Made by a program: the position numbers and the translations under genes
The notes under the pieces: generated by a model
The model's input: only the letters and a program-made list of their open reading frames with translations
Told to the model about the DNA's origin: nothing
Databases searched by the model: none
In this document: one piece after another, positions 1 through 6,368 of the stretch
How positions within the stretch are numbered: position 1 is the first letter of the stretch
Layout: the number at the start of each line of letters is the position of its first letter
Assembly: GCA_013042495.1 (NCBI GenBank)
Contig: JABDQB010000031.1
Coordinates: forward strand, 1-7,412
Length of the DNA stretch: 7,412 nt
DNA from: Gemmatimonadota bacterium
GTDB lineage: Bacteria; Gemmatimonadota; Gemmatimonadetes; Palauibacterales; Palauibacteraceae
Direction: 5' to 3'

Positions 1-1
1 G

Positions 2-661
2 GCCGTGGCCGCGGACGAGAAGAACTCCGATGCGGCGGCGGATCTGGCCTACACGTTCCACAGGCGGGGTGACGGTGTTCAGGCACGAATGTGGCTCGAG
101 CGTTGCCTTGAACTCGACGCGGAGAACCACGATGCGCGCTCGCTCCTGGCCAACCTGTTCTACGAAGGTGGCGAGCCCGAGAAGGCGCTGGAGCACCTGG
201 ACCGTATTCCCCTTGGTCAGCTATGGGATCCGGTTAGCGTGTGGAGGCTCGTGGAATTGGTGCGGGCGTATCGGGAGATCACGGACGGTGCCCGGGAACT
301 GGACCCATACCTCAAACGGCTGGACGAGCTCTTCGTGGACCCGACGCCCGAGGAGCGCATCCTGCTCGAGGTGGAGATGGAGGCCGCGGGGCTCACTCCT
401 CTGTCGACCGCTACTCGGGATCAGTTGGACCTGTTTGGGGGTGACCCGGAAATGGCGCCGACCGGGCAGAGGATGGACTGGACGGGAATCGTCCGCGCCA
501 TGTGTGAGAGTTCGGCAAACCCCGCGCAGTCCATCGAGGAGTTCATGAGGGAAACAGCGCGGCGTGTCCGTGATATGACGGGAATCGACATCCCGGACGA
601 CGATCCGGAGGCGTTTCTCAAGGCCTCGGCACGCGCGGGCGTCCTTCACATCGACCGGTAG
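2..661 (+). CDS. TPR-repeat protein, 5' end probably outside the window
   Basis: The frame is open from the first bases of the window and ends at TAG 659-661. The first possible start is GTG at 5, but no ribosome site can be seen there and the protein opens inside what looks like a repeat array, so I treat it as 5'-truncated. Counting from that GTG (218 residues), residues about 9-38 and 43-70 form two helix-turn-helix TPR units with the expected small/large residue pattern (LAYTFHRRGD, then LLANLFYEGGEPEKALEHL). The rest is helical and acidic, with no signal peptide or membrane segment, so the visible part looks cytosolic. TPRs are protein-protein interaction scaffolds; the partner is unknown. 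The next gene starts 28 bases downstream, so the two are probably co-transcribed. The specific function is not recognised. Confidence 0.75.
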   Translation, partial: AVAADEKNSDAAADLAYTFHRRGDGVQARMWLERCLELDAENHDARSLLANLFYEGGEPEKALEHLDRIPLGQLWDPVSVWRLVELVRAYREITDGARELDPYLKRLDELFVDPTPEERILLEVEMEAAGLTPLSTATRDQLDLFGGDPEMAPTGQRMDWTGIVRAMCESSANPAQSIEEFMRETARRVRDMTGIDIPDDDPEAFLKASARAGVLHIDR

Positions 662-677
662 GTGACGCAGGCGGATG

Positions 678-682
678 GGAGG
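678..682 (+). promoter_or_regulatory. Shine-Dalgarno site fixing the start of the zinc-ribbon gene
   Basis: A perfect GGAGG lies 7 bases before ATG 690. It lies inside the coding frame that would begin at the upstream in-frame ATG 675, which has no such site, so it decides in favour of 690. Confidence 0.75.
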
Positions 683-689
683 AAAGACG

Positions 690-1400
690 ATGAGTCACGA
701 TATGCGAGGGTTATTGGCGCAGAGGCTCGCGGAGGAGGGCATGCCCGCGGAAATACCGATATCGGTGGCGGAACTGCATCGCCGGCTGCTCCCCTACCCC
801 CTGTGCCGTGACCGCCTGGAATTCGCCAGCAAGGGCGAATACGACATGGGCTTTCTCCGCCTGCTGGTGGACGAGGCGAGCCTCGATATTCCCGAGGCCG
901 CCCTGCGAGAGGCGGCAACCAAAGAACTCGGTTCTCCCGAGCCCGGACTGGCCATTCTGCAGCGCTTTGCCGCCTCCGAAGTGCGGCTGAGGGTGGTGGC
1001 CACGAATGCGCCAGCCGGAGGTGCGAGGGAAGCGGACACAACGCGGCAGTCGGAGACCGGACCCCCGATAGCGGCACTGGAAACGGGGCGGTCGCGCGGC
1101 GACTTCCTGCCCGGCCTCGACGACCCGCTGCTGGTCCCACAGGACGAGTCGGCCGATGCGCTCGGTCGAGCCCGTGGGGACGTCGAGCAGAGCGCCGGGT
1201 CAGCGGGCGGATCGACAAGAGACAAAGTCTCGGGCACGCCCTGCCGGAGCTGCCATCAGGCGTTGCCAGAGCGGTCCGGCGTGCGATTCTGCCCGCACTG
1301 CGGAGCGGACCAGGAGCGCTGGCCATGTCCCGCCTGCGGCGAGGAAGTCGAGCAGGGCTGGAGTTACTGCGCGCTGTGCGGTAAAATGTTGCCCACATAA
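690..1400 (+). CDS. Double zinc ribbon protein with uncharacterised N-terminal region
   Basis: The product is 236 residues from ATG 690, chosen for the GGAGG 7 bases upstream; an in-frame ATG at 675 is less likely. Three parts are visible. Residues 1-100 are mostly helical and match nothing I recognise. Residues about 101-180 are a low-complexity, Gly/Ala/charged stretch, probably a disordered linker. Residues 185-230 hold four CxxC knuckles (C185/C188, C201/C204, C213/C216, C227/C230), the classic spacing of two tandem zinc ribbons as in the DZR family. Such ribbons bind structural zinc and usually mediate contacts with protein or nucleic acid. No signal peptide or membrane helix is seen, so the protein is probably cytosolic. 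It follows the TPR gene by 28 bases, which suggests one transcript and possibly a shared role. The ribbon call is firm; the biological role is unknown. Confidence 0.85.
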   Translation: MSHDMRGLLAQRLAEEGMPAEIPISVAELHRRLLPYPLCRDRLEFASKGEYDMGFLRLLVDEASLDIPEAALREAATKELGSPEPGLAILQRFAASEVRLRVVATNAPAGGAREADTTRQSETGPPIAALETGRSRGDFLPGLDDPLLVPQDESADALGRARGDVEQSAGSAGGSTRDKVSGTPCRSCHQALPERSGVRFCPHCGADQERWPCPACGEEVEQGWSYCALCGKMLPT

Positions 1401-1409
1401 CGAGAGGTT

Positions 1410-1426
1410 GCCGCGGTATACGCGGC
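1410..1426. repeat. Short inverted repeat upstream of the cytochrome gene
   Basis: GCCGCG and CGCGGC form a perfect 6-bp inverted repeat around GTATA, between the zinc-ribbon stop (1400) and the cytochrome start (1464). It could be a small hairpin or an operator-like site. There is no T-run after it, so it is not a standard terminator. In GC-rich DNA a repeat this short can arise by chance. Confidence 0.25.
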
Positions 1427-1463
1427 CGCCTGGCAGAACAACGGGACGCACACAGGAGCTATA

Positions 1464-1958
1464 ATGTTTGAGAAGAAGATCTGGGGACTGACGCTGGTCG
1501 CCCTCGTGGCCATGGGCCTCTCAGCCTGCGGCGGCGACGCGAGCGCAAACGGCGATGCAGAGGCCAGCACGGAAGCGGCCCAGGTGGTGGCGGCGGAGCC
1601 GGCGATGGACGCGGTCGAAATGGATGTGGCCGACGCGGAGATGATGGATCAGGAACTGCCCGAGGGCGTGACGGCAGCGATGGTCGAAGAGGGCGCGGGC
1701 ATCTACAATGGGGCCGGCATTTGCATGTCGTGCCACGGGGCGACCGGGGAGGGGATCCCCAACCTCGGCGCGAACCTGAACGACGACGAGTGGCTGCACA
1801 TCGATGGCTCGTACGAGCAGATCGTCGAGAACATCATGACGGGCGTGACGGCGCAGGAGTCCAGTTCCGGCGTCCCGATGCCGGCCAAGGGCGGCACCGC
1901 GATCACCGACGACCAGGTGAAGGCCGTCGCCGCGTACGTCTGGACCCTGAGCCAGTAA
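1464..1958 (+). CDS. Lipoprotein monohaem cytochrome c (CcoP/cbb3 type III-like domain)
   Basis: The product is 164 residues, starting at ATG 1464 with AGGAG 5 bases upstream. The N-terminus is a lipoprotein signal: KK at 4-5, a hydrophobic core, and lipobox LSAC with the lipidated cysteine at C22. Residues 23-70 form an acidic Ala/Glu/Met-rich tether. The haem domain spans about 72-164. CMSCH (C87, C90, H91) is the covalent haem c site, and M139 in the VPMPAKGG stretch is the probable sixth ligand. The C-terminal helix ending AAYVWTLSQ is typical of the cytochrome_CBB3 family of class I cytochromes c. It is likely anchored on the periplasmic face of a membrane and acts as a one-electron carrier to or from a respiratory or other redox enzyme; the partner is not in the window. 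The strong hairpin after it suggests it ends a transcript. Confidence 0.93.
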   Translation: MFEKKIWGLTLVALVAMGLSACGGDASANGDAEASTEAAQVVAAEPAMDAVEMDVADAEMMDQELPEGVTAAMVEEGAGIYNGAGICMSCHGATGEGIPNLGANLNDDEWLHIDGSYEQIVENIMTGVTAQESSSGVPMPAKGGTAITDDQVKAVAAYVWTLSQ

Positions 1959-1992
1959 CGAACCGGCGCTGCCGGTCATTCTTGCAGTTCTG

Positions 1993-2030
1993 GAGGCCGG
2001 CGCCCCCCGGGGTCGCCGGCCTCTTCCTTT
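1993..2030 (+). terminator. Rho-independent terminator after the cytochrome gene
   Basis: A perfect 10-bp GC-rich stem (GAGGCCGGCG at 1993-2002, CGCCGGCCTC at 2014-2023) has an 11-base loop and is followed by TTCCTTT, a T-rich but interrupted tail. It starts 34 bases after the cytochrome stop. A second, smaller hairpin lies just before it (ACCGGC 1962-1967, GCCGGT 1971-1976, 3-base loop) and may assist. The arrangement separates the cytochrome from the dehydrogenase at 2073. Confidence 0.8.
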
Positions 2031-2072
2031 CGCCGAAACCGGAGCGGAGGACCCAGCGGAGATGATCCGTCC

Positions 2073-3128
2073 ATGATTCGTGTCGCCTTGATTCCGGGAG
2101 ACGGAGTCGGTCCAGAGGTAGTGCGCGAGGCTGAGCGCGTGATGAGCGCATGTGTGGCCGCCGGCCTGGCGGACCTCCGGATCGAGACGTTTCCGCACGG
2201 GGCCGAGCACTATCTGGGCACCGGCGAGACGCTTTCCGATGAGAGCTTCGTCCGTCTTCGCGACGAGTTCGACGCGATACTGCTGGGCGCCGTCGGCGAC
2301 TCACGGGTGCCGGACGGAAGGCACGCGCGGGATATCCTCCTCGGTCTGAGGTTCCGGCTCGACCTGTACGTCAACTTCCGCCCGGCCCGACTCCGGCTTC
2401 CCGAACTGTCGCCGCTTCGCCTGGCGGACCACCGGCCCATCGACTTCGTCATCTTCCGCGAGAACACGGAGGGCCTGTATACGGGAGCGGGCCGGATCGA
2501 GTCGGAAGGGGAGACGGGCGAGCGGGCCGTGAGCGAAGCCATCGCCACGCGCACGGGTGTGGAGCGCATCGTGCGCAGAGCCTTCGACTATGCCCGCTCC
2601 AACGGGCGGACGAGGGTCACGCTGGGAGACAAGGCCAACGCCGTGCCGCACGTCTACGGCCTGTGGCGCCGGGTGTTTTCGGAAGTCGCCACCGACTACG
2701 CGGAAATCGAGGCGGACATGCAGTACGTGGACGCGCTCGCGATGCAACTGGTTCGTATTCCCGACCGTTTCGAGGTGATCGTCACCTCGAACCTGCTCGG
2801 GGACATCCTTTCGGATCTGGCCGCGGAACTGGTCGGTGGAATGGGACTGGCTCCGTCGGCGAACGTGAATCCCGGCCGTCACGCTTTGTACGAGCCCGTC
2901 CACGGCAGCGCGCCGGACATCGCCGGCACGGGAACCGCCAACCCGATGGCCGCGATTCTCAGTACGGCCCTTCTTCTTCGAGATGCGGGTGCGGATGAAG
3001 GCGCCGATCGGGTCGAGGACGCCGTGGATGCGGCACTGGAAGCGGGAATCCGTACCCCCGACATTGGCGGGTCATTCACGACCGGGCAGGTCGGAACCTG
3101 GATCGCGGAGCGAGTTGCCGGGGACTGA
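2073..3128 (+). CDS. NAD-dependent isocitrate/isopropylmalate dehydrogenase family protein (3-isopropylmalate dehydrogenase-like)
   Basis: The product is 351 residues, the usual length for LeuB-type beta-decarboxylating dehydrogenases, which oxidise a 2-hydroxy-3-carboxy acid with NAD+ and release CO2. The start at ATG 2073 gives the family N-terminus (IPGDGVGPEVV, residues 7-17); GGAG lies 11 bases upstream. By remembered alignment with the Thermus enzyme, the substrate arginines are R93, R103 and R129; the catalytic pair is Y136 and K187; the metal aspartates are D220, D244 and D248. D282 in HGSAPDIAG marks NAD rather than NADP use. Leucines 89-90 fit the isopropyl pocket of LeuB. However, the loop reads FRENTEGLYTG, closer to NAD-isocitrate, homoisocitrate or tartrate dehydrogenases than to the RELTGG of classical LeuB, and the position of LeuB's pocket glutamate is R86. 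No leuA, leuC or leuD is nearby, so the substrate stays open. The enzyme is cytosolic, and the family call is firm. Confidence 0.92.
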   Translation: MIRVALIPGDGVGPEVVREAERVMSACVAAGLADLRIETFPHGAEHYLGTGETLSDESFVRLRDEFDAILLGAVGDSRVPDGRHARDILLGLRFRLDLYVNFRPARLRLPELSPLRLADHRPIDFVIFRENTEGLYTGAGRIESEGETGERAVSEAIATRTGVERIVRRAFDYARSNGRTRVTLGDKANAVPHVYGLWRRVFSEVATDYAEIEADMQYVDALAMQLVRIPDRFEVIVTSNLLGDILSDLAAELVGGMGLAPSANVNPGRHALYEPVHGSAPDIAGTGTANPMAAILSTALLLRDAGADEGADRVEDAVDAALEAGIRTPDIGGSFTTGQVGTWIAERVAGD

Positions 3129-3189
3129 GCCACATTGGGCTGGAAGAGCCCGTTGACCACAGGATCAATCACGCTACGGAGAAACCACG

Positions 3190-4383
3190 ATGGCAGTCGA
3201 TAAACAGGTCGTATTCCTTGCCGCGGCTCGCACGCCGTTCGGCACGTTCGGGGGCAGTCTCAAGGACCAGTCGGCCACCGAGCTGGGGATTCTCGCGGGA
3301 CGGGCGGTGGTGGAGAGGGCGGGTGTGGATCCGTCGGAATACGGACAGGTGTTCTTCGGAAACGTGATCCAGACATCGGCCGACGCCGTCTACCTGGCCC
3401 GCCACGTGGGCCTCAACGCCGGACTGCCGGTCGAGGTGCCGGCGATGACGCTGAATCGACTGTGCGGATCGGGTTTCCAGGCCGTGATCGACGGAGCGGA
3501 AGACATCCTGTACGGGGGATCGCGCGTGTGCCTGACCGGCGGCACCGAGTCGATGAGCCAGGCGCCGCACGTGGTGCGCGGCGCCCGCTGGGGCCTGAGG
3601 CTCGGGCCGGCGGTACCGTTCGAGGATTCGCTGTGGGAAGCGCTGACGGACACGTACTGCGGATTCTCGATGGCCCAGACCGCGGAGAACCTCGCCGAGG
3701 AATACGACATCAGCCGCGAGGAAGTGGACGGATACGCGGTGCGGAGCCAGACGAGGGCGAAGGCCGCGTGGGACGGGGGGACGTTCGACGACGAGGTCGT
3801 CCCGGTCACGCTGTTGAAGCGAGGCAAGGAGACGGAATTCCGCATGGACGAGCACATCCGGGCTGATACGACAGCCGAGGCCCTGGCTTCGCTCCGTCCC
3901 TACTTCAAGAAGGACGGCCTGGTAACCGCGGGCAACGCCAGCGGAATCGGGGACGGTGCGGCGGCGCTGGTCATCTCCGACGCCGAGTTCGCCGCGGCTC
4001 ACGGTCTGTCGCCGATGGGCAGCCTGGTCTCATGGGGCGTGGCCGGCGTACCCCCTCGGATCATGGGTATCGGACCGGCGCCGGCGGCGCGGAAGGCGCT
4101 CGACAAGGCGGGTCTCACCCTGGCCGACCTGGATCTGATCGAGGTCAACGAGGCCTTTGCCCCACAGTACGTTGCGGTCGAGAAGGAGCTCGGACTGGAC
4201 CGCGACAAGGTGAACGTCAACGGCGGAGCGATCGCACTTACGCATCCGCTGGGCGCTACCGGTGCGAGGATCACGACCCATCTGCTGCACGAGCTGAATC
4301 GGCGAGGTGGCGGGCTGGGTCTCGGGTCCGCGTGCATCGGCGGTGGGCAGGGAATCGCGGTCATCGTGAGGGTCGACGGCTAG
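3190..4383 (+). CDS. Acetyl-CoA C-acyltransferase (3-ketoacyl-CoA thiolase, ACAA2-like)
   Basis: The product is 397 residues, full length for a thiolase. ATG 3190 has GGAG 8 bases upstream. The enzyme cleaves 3-ketoacyl-CoA with CoA to give acetyl-CoA and a shortened acyl-CoA, or in reverse condenses two acetyl-CoA. All catalytic residues are present: the acyl-accepting C92 in NRLCGSGFQ, N320 in VNEAFAPQY, H352 in THPLGATGAR, and the proton-relay C382 in SACIGGGQG. SDAVYLARHVGL-type and GGTESMSQAP motifs, the length and the C-terminus strongly recall mitochondrial ACAA2, so it may accept short to medium chains and not only acetoacetyl-CoA. The residue before the catalytic histidine is Thr351, where Gly is usual. 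It follows the dehydrogenase by 61 bases. A 3-hydroxyacyl-CoA dehydrogenase at 6369 would supply its substrate. Thiolase is certain; whether its main duty is degradative or biosynthetic is not. Confidence 0.95.
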   Translation: MAVDKQVVFLAAARTPFGTFGGSLKDQSATELGILAGRAVVERAGVDPSEYGQVFFGNVIQTSADAVYLARHVGLNAGLPVEVPAMTLNRLCGSGFQAVIDGAEDILYGGSRVCLTGGTESMSQAPHVVRGARWGLRLGPAVPFEDSLWEALTDTYCGFSMAQTAENLAEEYDISREEVDGYAVRSQTRAKAAWDGGTFDDEVVPVTLLKRGKETEFRMDEHIRADTTAEALASLRPYFKKDGLVTAGNASGIGDGAAALVISDAEFAAAHGLSPMGSLVSWGVAGVPPRIMGIGPAPAARKALDKAGLTLADLDLIEVNEAFAPQYVAVEKELGLDRDKVNVNGGAIALTHPLGATGARITTHLLHELNRRGGGLGLGSACIGGGQGIAVIVRVDG

Positions 4384-4394
4384 CGACGGATCCC

Positions 4395-4435
4395 GTGCTC
4401 GCCCGAGCGCGACGCGAGTTCGCAAGGGCGGGCAC
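4395..4435 (+). other. Long imperfect hairpin in the gap after the thiolase gene
   Basis: GTGCTCGCCC (4395-4404) can pair over all 10 positions with GGGCGGGCAC (4426-4435), with one G-U pair. The 21-base loop contains a further GCGA/TCGC pairing (4409-4412 with 4420-4423). It begins 12 bases after the thiolase stop, where a terminator or a 3'-end stabilising structure would be expected, but no T-run follows. The rest of the 154-base gap holds only short GC-rich hairpins (for example GGGC-GCA-GCCC, 4474-4484) and the ribosome site of the next gene. I see no convincing promoter and no small gene in it. Confidence 0.4.
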
Positions 4436-4527
4436 ATCCACCGTGCGCGGGGTATGTTACGGGACCGCGGGGAGGGCGCAGCCCGTCACGCGGATCGCTC
4501 CCAGCGCACCTGATCCTCGGGACCATT

Positions 4528-4532
4528 GGAGG
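4528..4532 (+). promoter_or_regulatory. Shine-Dalgarno site fixing the start of the stomatin-like gene
   Basis: GGAGG lies 5 bases before ATG 4538. A longer reading from TTG 4526 would overlap this site and adds only four residues, so ATG 4538 is preferred. Confidence 0.75.
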
Positions 4533-4537
4533 CTCCC

Positions 4538-5503
4538 ATGGATGTCATTCTCGCTCTGATCGCCATCGGCGGTGCCGCGGCGCTCTCGACAAGTCTCAGA
4601 ATCATGCGCGAGTACGAGCGCGCAGTCGTGTTCCGGCTGGGCCGCGTGCGGCCGATTCGCGGTCCGGGACTCATCTTCCTCGTGCCATTCGGCATCGAGC
4701 GCATGGTCCGCGTGGGCCTGCGCATCATCGCGATGGACATCCCGCCGCAGGACGTGATTACGCGGGACAACGTCTCGGTGAAGGTGAACGCGGTCCTCTA
4801 TTTCAAGGTGCGCGACCCGTCCCGGGCCGTGCTCGAGATCGAGGATTACCTGTTCGCCACCTCGCAGCTCGCGCAGACGACCCTGCGGTCCGTGATCGGG
4901 CAGGCGGAGCTCGATGAGCTGCTGGCTGAGCGCGAGAAGTTCAACCACATCCTGCAGCGCATCATCGACGAGGGTACCGACCTCTGGGGGATCGACGTCA
5001 CGGCGGTCGAGGTGAAGGATGTAGATCTCCCGCAGGAAATGAAGCGGGCCATGGCACGGCAGGCCGAGGCGGAGCGCGAGCGGCGCGCCAAAGTCATCAA
5101 CGCCGAGGGCGAGCTCCAGGCGGCGTCCCGCTTGAAGGATGCGGCCCGTCTGCTGAGCCTGCAGCCAGCGTCGCTTCAGCTGCGATTCCTGCAGACGGCG
5201 TCAGAAATCGCCGCCGAGAACAACTCGACCACGTTGTTCCCGCTCCCGGTGGACCTGTTCTCGCCGTTCAAGAAGATGTTCGAGGAGCGGAAGGAGCTGA
5301 GCGCGGAGGAGAAGGAAGAAATCAAGGCCCTCGAGGCGCGTGCGCAAAAGGCGGCGGACGAGGCCACCGGACTGAGCATGCCCTCTCGCATTTCCGGGGA
5401 GGACGGCCAGTCAGGGCTGTTGGGTGAAGGCCCGCTCGGTGAGGCAATCGAGACGGACGAGGCCGAAGCCGTCCGCGTCGAGCGAGACATCACCGATGAG
5501 TGA
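4538..5503 (+). CDS. Stomatin-like SPFH/Band 7 membrane protein (slipin family)
   Basis: The product is 321 residues from ATG 4538. Residues about 2-18 are one hydrophobic anchor. The SPFH domain runs from about 21 to 180 and shows slipin hallmarks: EYERAVVFRLGR (25-36), GPGLIFLVPF (42-51), the MDIPPQDVITRDNVSV region (66-81), and the segment LRSVIGQAELDELLAERE (116-133). Residues 165-205 are a charged, Ala/Glu-rich helix (AMARQAEAERERRAK) of the kind that drives oligomerisation. Beyond the core are a second charged helix (about 245-275) and an acidic tail (276-321). Slipins form ring- or cage-like oligomers on the membrane and organise microdomains or regulate membrane proteases. Many bacterial slipins are paired with an NfeD protein, and none is visible here. 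Instead an uncharacterised membrane protein starts 6 bases after the stop. The family is firm; the cellular job is inferred. Confidence 0.93.
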   Translation: MDVILALIAIGGAAALSTSLRIMREYERAVVFRLGRVRPIRGPGLIFLVPFGIERMVRVGLRIIAMDIPPQDVITRDNVSVKVNAVLYFKVRDPSRAVLEIEDYLFATSQLAQTTLRSVIGQAELDELLAEREKFNHILQRIIDEGTDLWGIDVTAVEVKDVDLPQEMKRAMARQAEAERERRAKVINAEGELQAASRLKDAARLLSLQPASLQLRFLQTASEIAAENNSTTLFPLPVDLFSPFKKMFEERKELSAEEKEEIKALEARAQKAADEATGLSMPSRISGEDGQSGLLGEGPLGEAIETDEAEAVRVERDITDE

Positions 5504-5509
5504 CGGTCG

Positions 5510-6346
5510 GTGACCGAAGACAGCGGAAGCGGCAGGCTTCCGGTACCGAGCGAGGTTTCACGGCCACAGCTCGAGAAGATCATCCACCGCGCTGCCGAGT
5601 TGCAGTTCGGGCGAGGAGAGACGTACGACACTCTCGACGTAGCGGAAGTCCAGCGCATAGCGGAGGAAGTAGGGCTCGAGGGTCGCTACGTTCGGCAGGC
5701 ACTCGCCGAGGTTCGAGCCGACGAACTCGTTCCGTCACGCCCAGAGGACCGTTCTCTTGCCACGCGCCTCTGGGGCGAAGCGGCGATCGTCGAGAGCCGG
5801 GTTGTTCCTGGTGGTTCGGAGGAGGTACTCGAGAAGCTCAGGAGCTACCTCACCGACAGGGAAAGCCTACGCTGCGTCCGGGATCGCCCCGGACAACAGG
5901 TGTGGGAGCCGGCGTCCGACCTGATGAGCCAGATCCAGCGCGGACTCGACTTCAGCGGCAGAGGCTACGAGCTGGCGAAGTCGAAGACGTTGACCGTGCT
6001 GACGCAACAGCTGGAAGAGGGTCGCACGCTGGTGAGCGTGATCGCCGATATCGCCAACACCCGCGCCGGCTATGCGGCCGGCTGGTACGGCTCTCTGGGC
6101 GTGTTCGGCCTGGGCTCGGCGCTCGGGGCCGTTCTCGGCGGGGGAGCCGAAGCCCTGATCGTGTTTCCGGCAGTGACGGCAGGGGTGACCGCCGCAGGAA
6201 CGTTCGGCACCGTGAAGACCCTGGCGCGGCGTCGGGCCCGGGTGGAGCTGGCGGTGCAGGGTTTGCTGGACCGCCGCGAGCGAGACTCGGGGTTCGCGAC
6301 GGACAGGCCGAGCCTGCGGGAGAGAATCACGGATCTGCTGGACTAA
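5510..6346 (+). CDS. Uncharacterised membrane protein: helical N-terminal module, central domain, two-helix membrane hairpin
   Basis: The product is 278 residues from GTG 5510, 6 bases after the stomatin stop. There is no clear ribosome site, so translation is probably coupled to the upstream gene. Residues 18-68 are a helical module (QLEKIIHRAAELQFGRGE, then VAEVQRIAEEVGLEGRYVRQAL) resembling an N-terminal module I recall from many uncharacterised proteins of Gemmatimonadota-like bacteria. Residues about 86-185 look like an alternating strand/helix domain containing GRTLVSVIADIA. This could be a START/SRPBCC-like fold, but that is a guess. Residues about 189-210 and 212-233 are two Gly/Ala-rich hydrophobic helices with a very short turn, followed by an Arg-rich stretch (240-243), so both ends probably face the cytosol. 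There is no signal peptide and no catalytic motif I can name. The tight linkage suggests it works with the stomatin-like protein. Confidence 0.8.
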   Translation: MTEDSGSGRLPVPSEVSRPQLEKIIHRAAELQFGRGETYDTLDVAEVQRIAEEVGLEGRYVRQALAEVRADELVPSRPEDRSLATRLWGEAAIVESRVVPGGSEEVLEKLRSYLTDRESLRCVRDRPGQQVWEPASDLMSQIQRGLDFSGRGYELAKSKTLTVLTQQLEEGRTLVSVIADIANTRAGYAAGWYGSLGVFGLGSALGAVLGGGAEALIVFPAVTAGVTAAGTFGTVKTLARRRARVELAVQGLLDRRERDSGFATDRPSLRERITDLLD

Positions 6347-6356
6347 CCACGAAACC

Positions 6357-6362
6357 AAGGAG
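6357..6362 (+). promoter_or_regulatory. Shine-Dalgarno site supporting the GTG start of the hydroxyacyl-CoA dehydrogenase
   Basis: AAGGAG lies 6 bases before GTG 6369. The reading frame from that GTG begins directly with the Rossmann-fold N-terminus, so the non-ATG start is well supported. Confidence 0.75.
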
Positions 6363-6368
6363 CCGGAC

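Noticed and set aside
646..1398. 250-codon open frame on the minus strand opposite the zinc-ribbon gene
   Set aside because: Arg/Pro/Ala-rich composition without domains. It is the antisense shadow of a gene with clear cysteine knuckles in GC-rich DNA.
1460..1465. Perfect TATAAT, resembling a -10 promoter box, at the cytochrome start
   Set aside because: It overlaps the ATG start codon itself, has no -35-like sequence at the right distance, and is explained by the ribosome site plus start codon (AGGAGCTATAATG).
2062..2076. Four-codon mini-ORF (MIRP) just before and overlapping the dehydrogenase start
   Set aside because: It has no properly spaced ribosome site and no leader-peptide character such as repeated codons, so it is probably a chance ATG.
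3137..3151. GGGCT/AGCCC hairpin after the dehydrogenase stop as a terminator
   Set aside because: Only 5 bp and followed by GTTGACC rather than a T-run, so it is not a credible terminator.
3153..3180. TTGACC as a possible -35 box ahead of the thiolase
   Set aside because: The matching -10 position reads TACGGA, which is a poor match and overlaps the ribosome site.
3169..4002. 277-codon open frame on the minus strand opposite the thiolase
   Set aside because: It has Arg/His-rich, low-information composition and no recognisable motif. The + strand encodes a full-length thiolase here.
4453..4458. TATGTT as a possible -10 box ahead of the stomatin-like gene
   Set aside because: Four of six matches, but the -35 position reads GGGCAC. 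This is too weak to annotate as a promoter.
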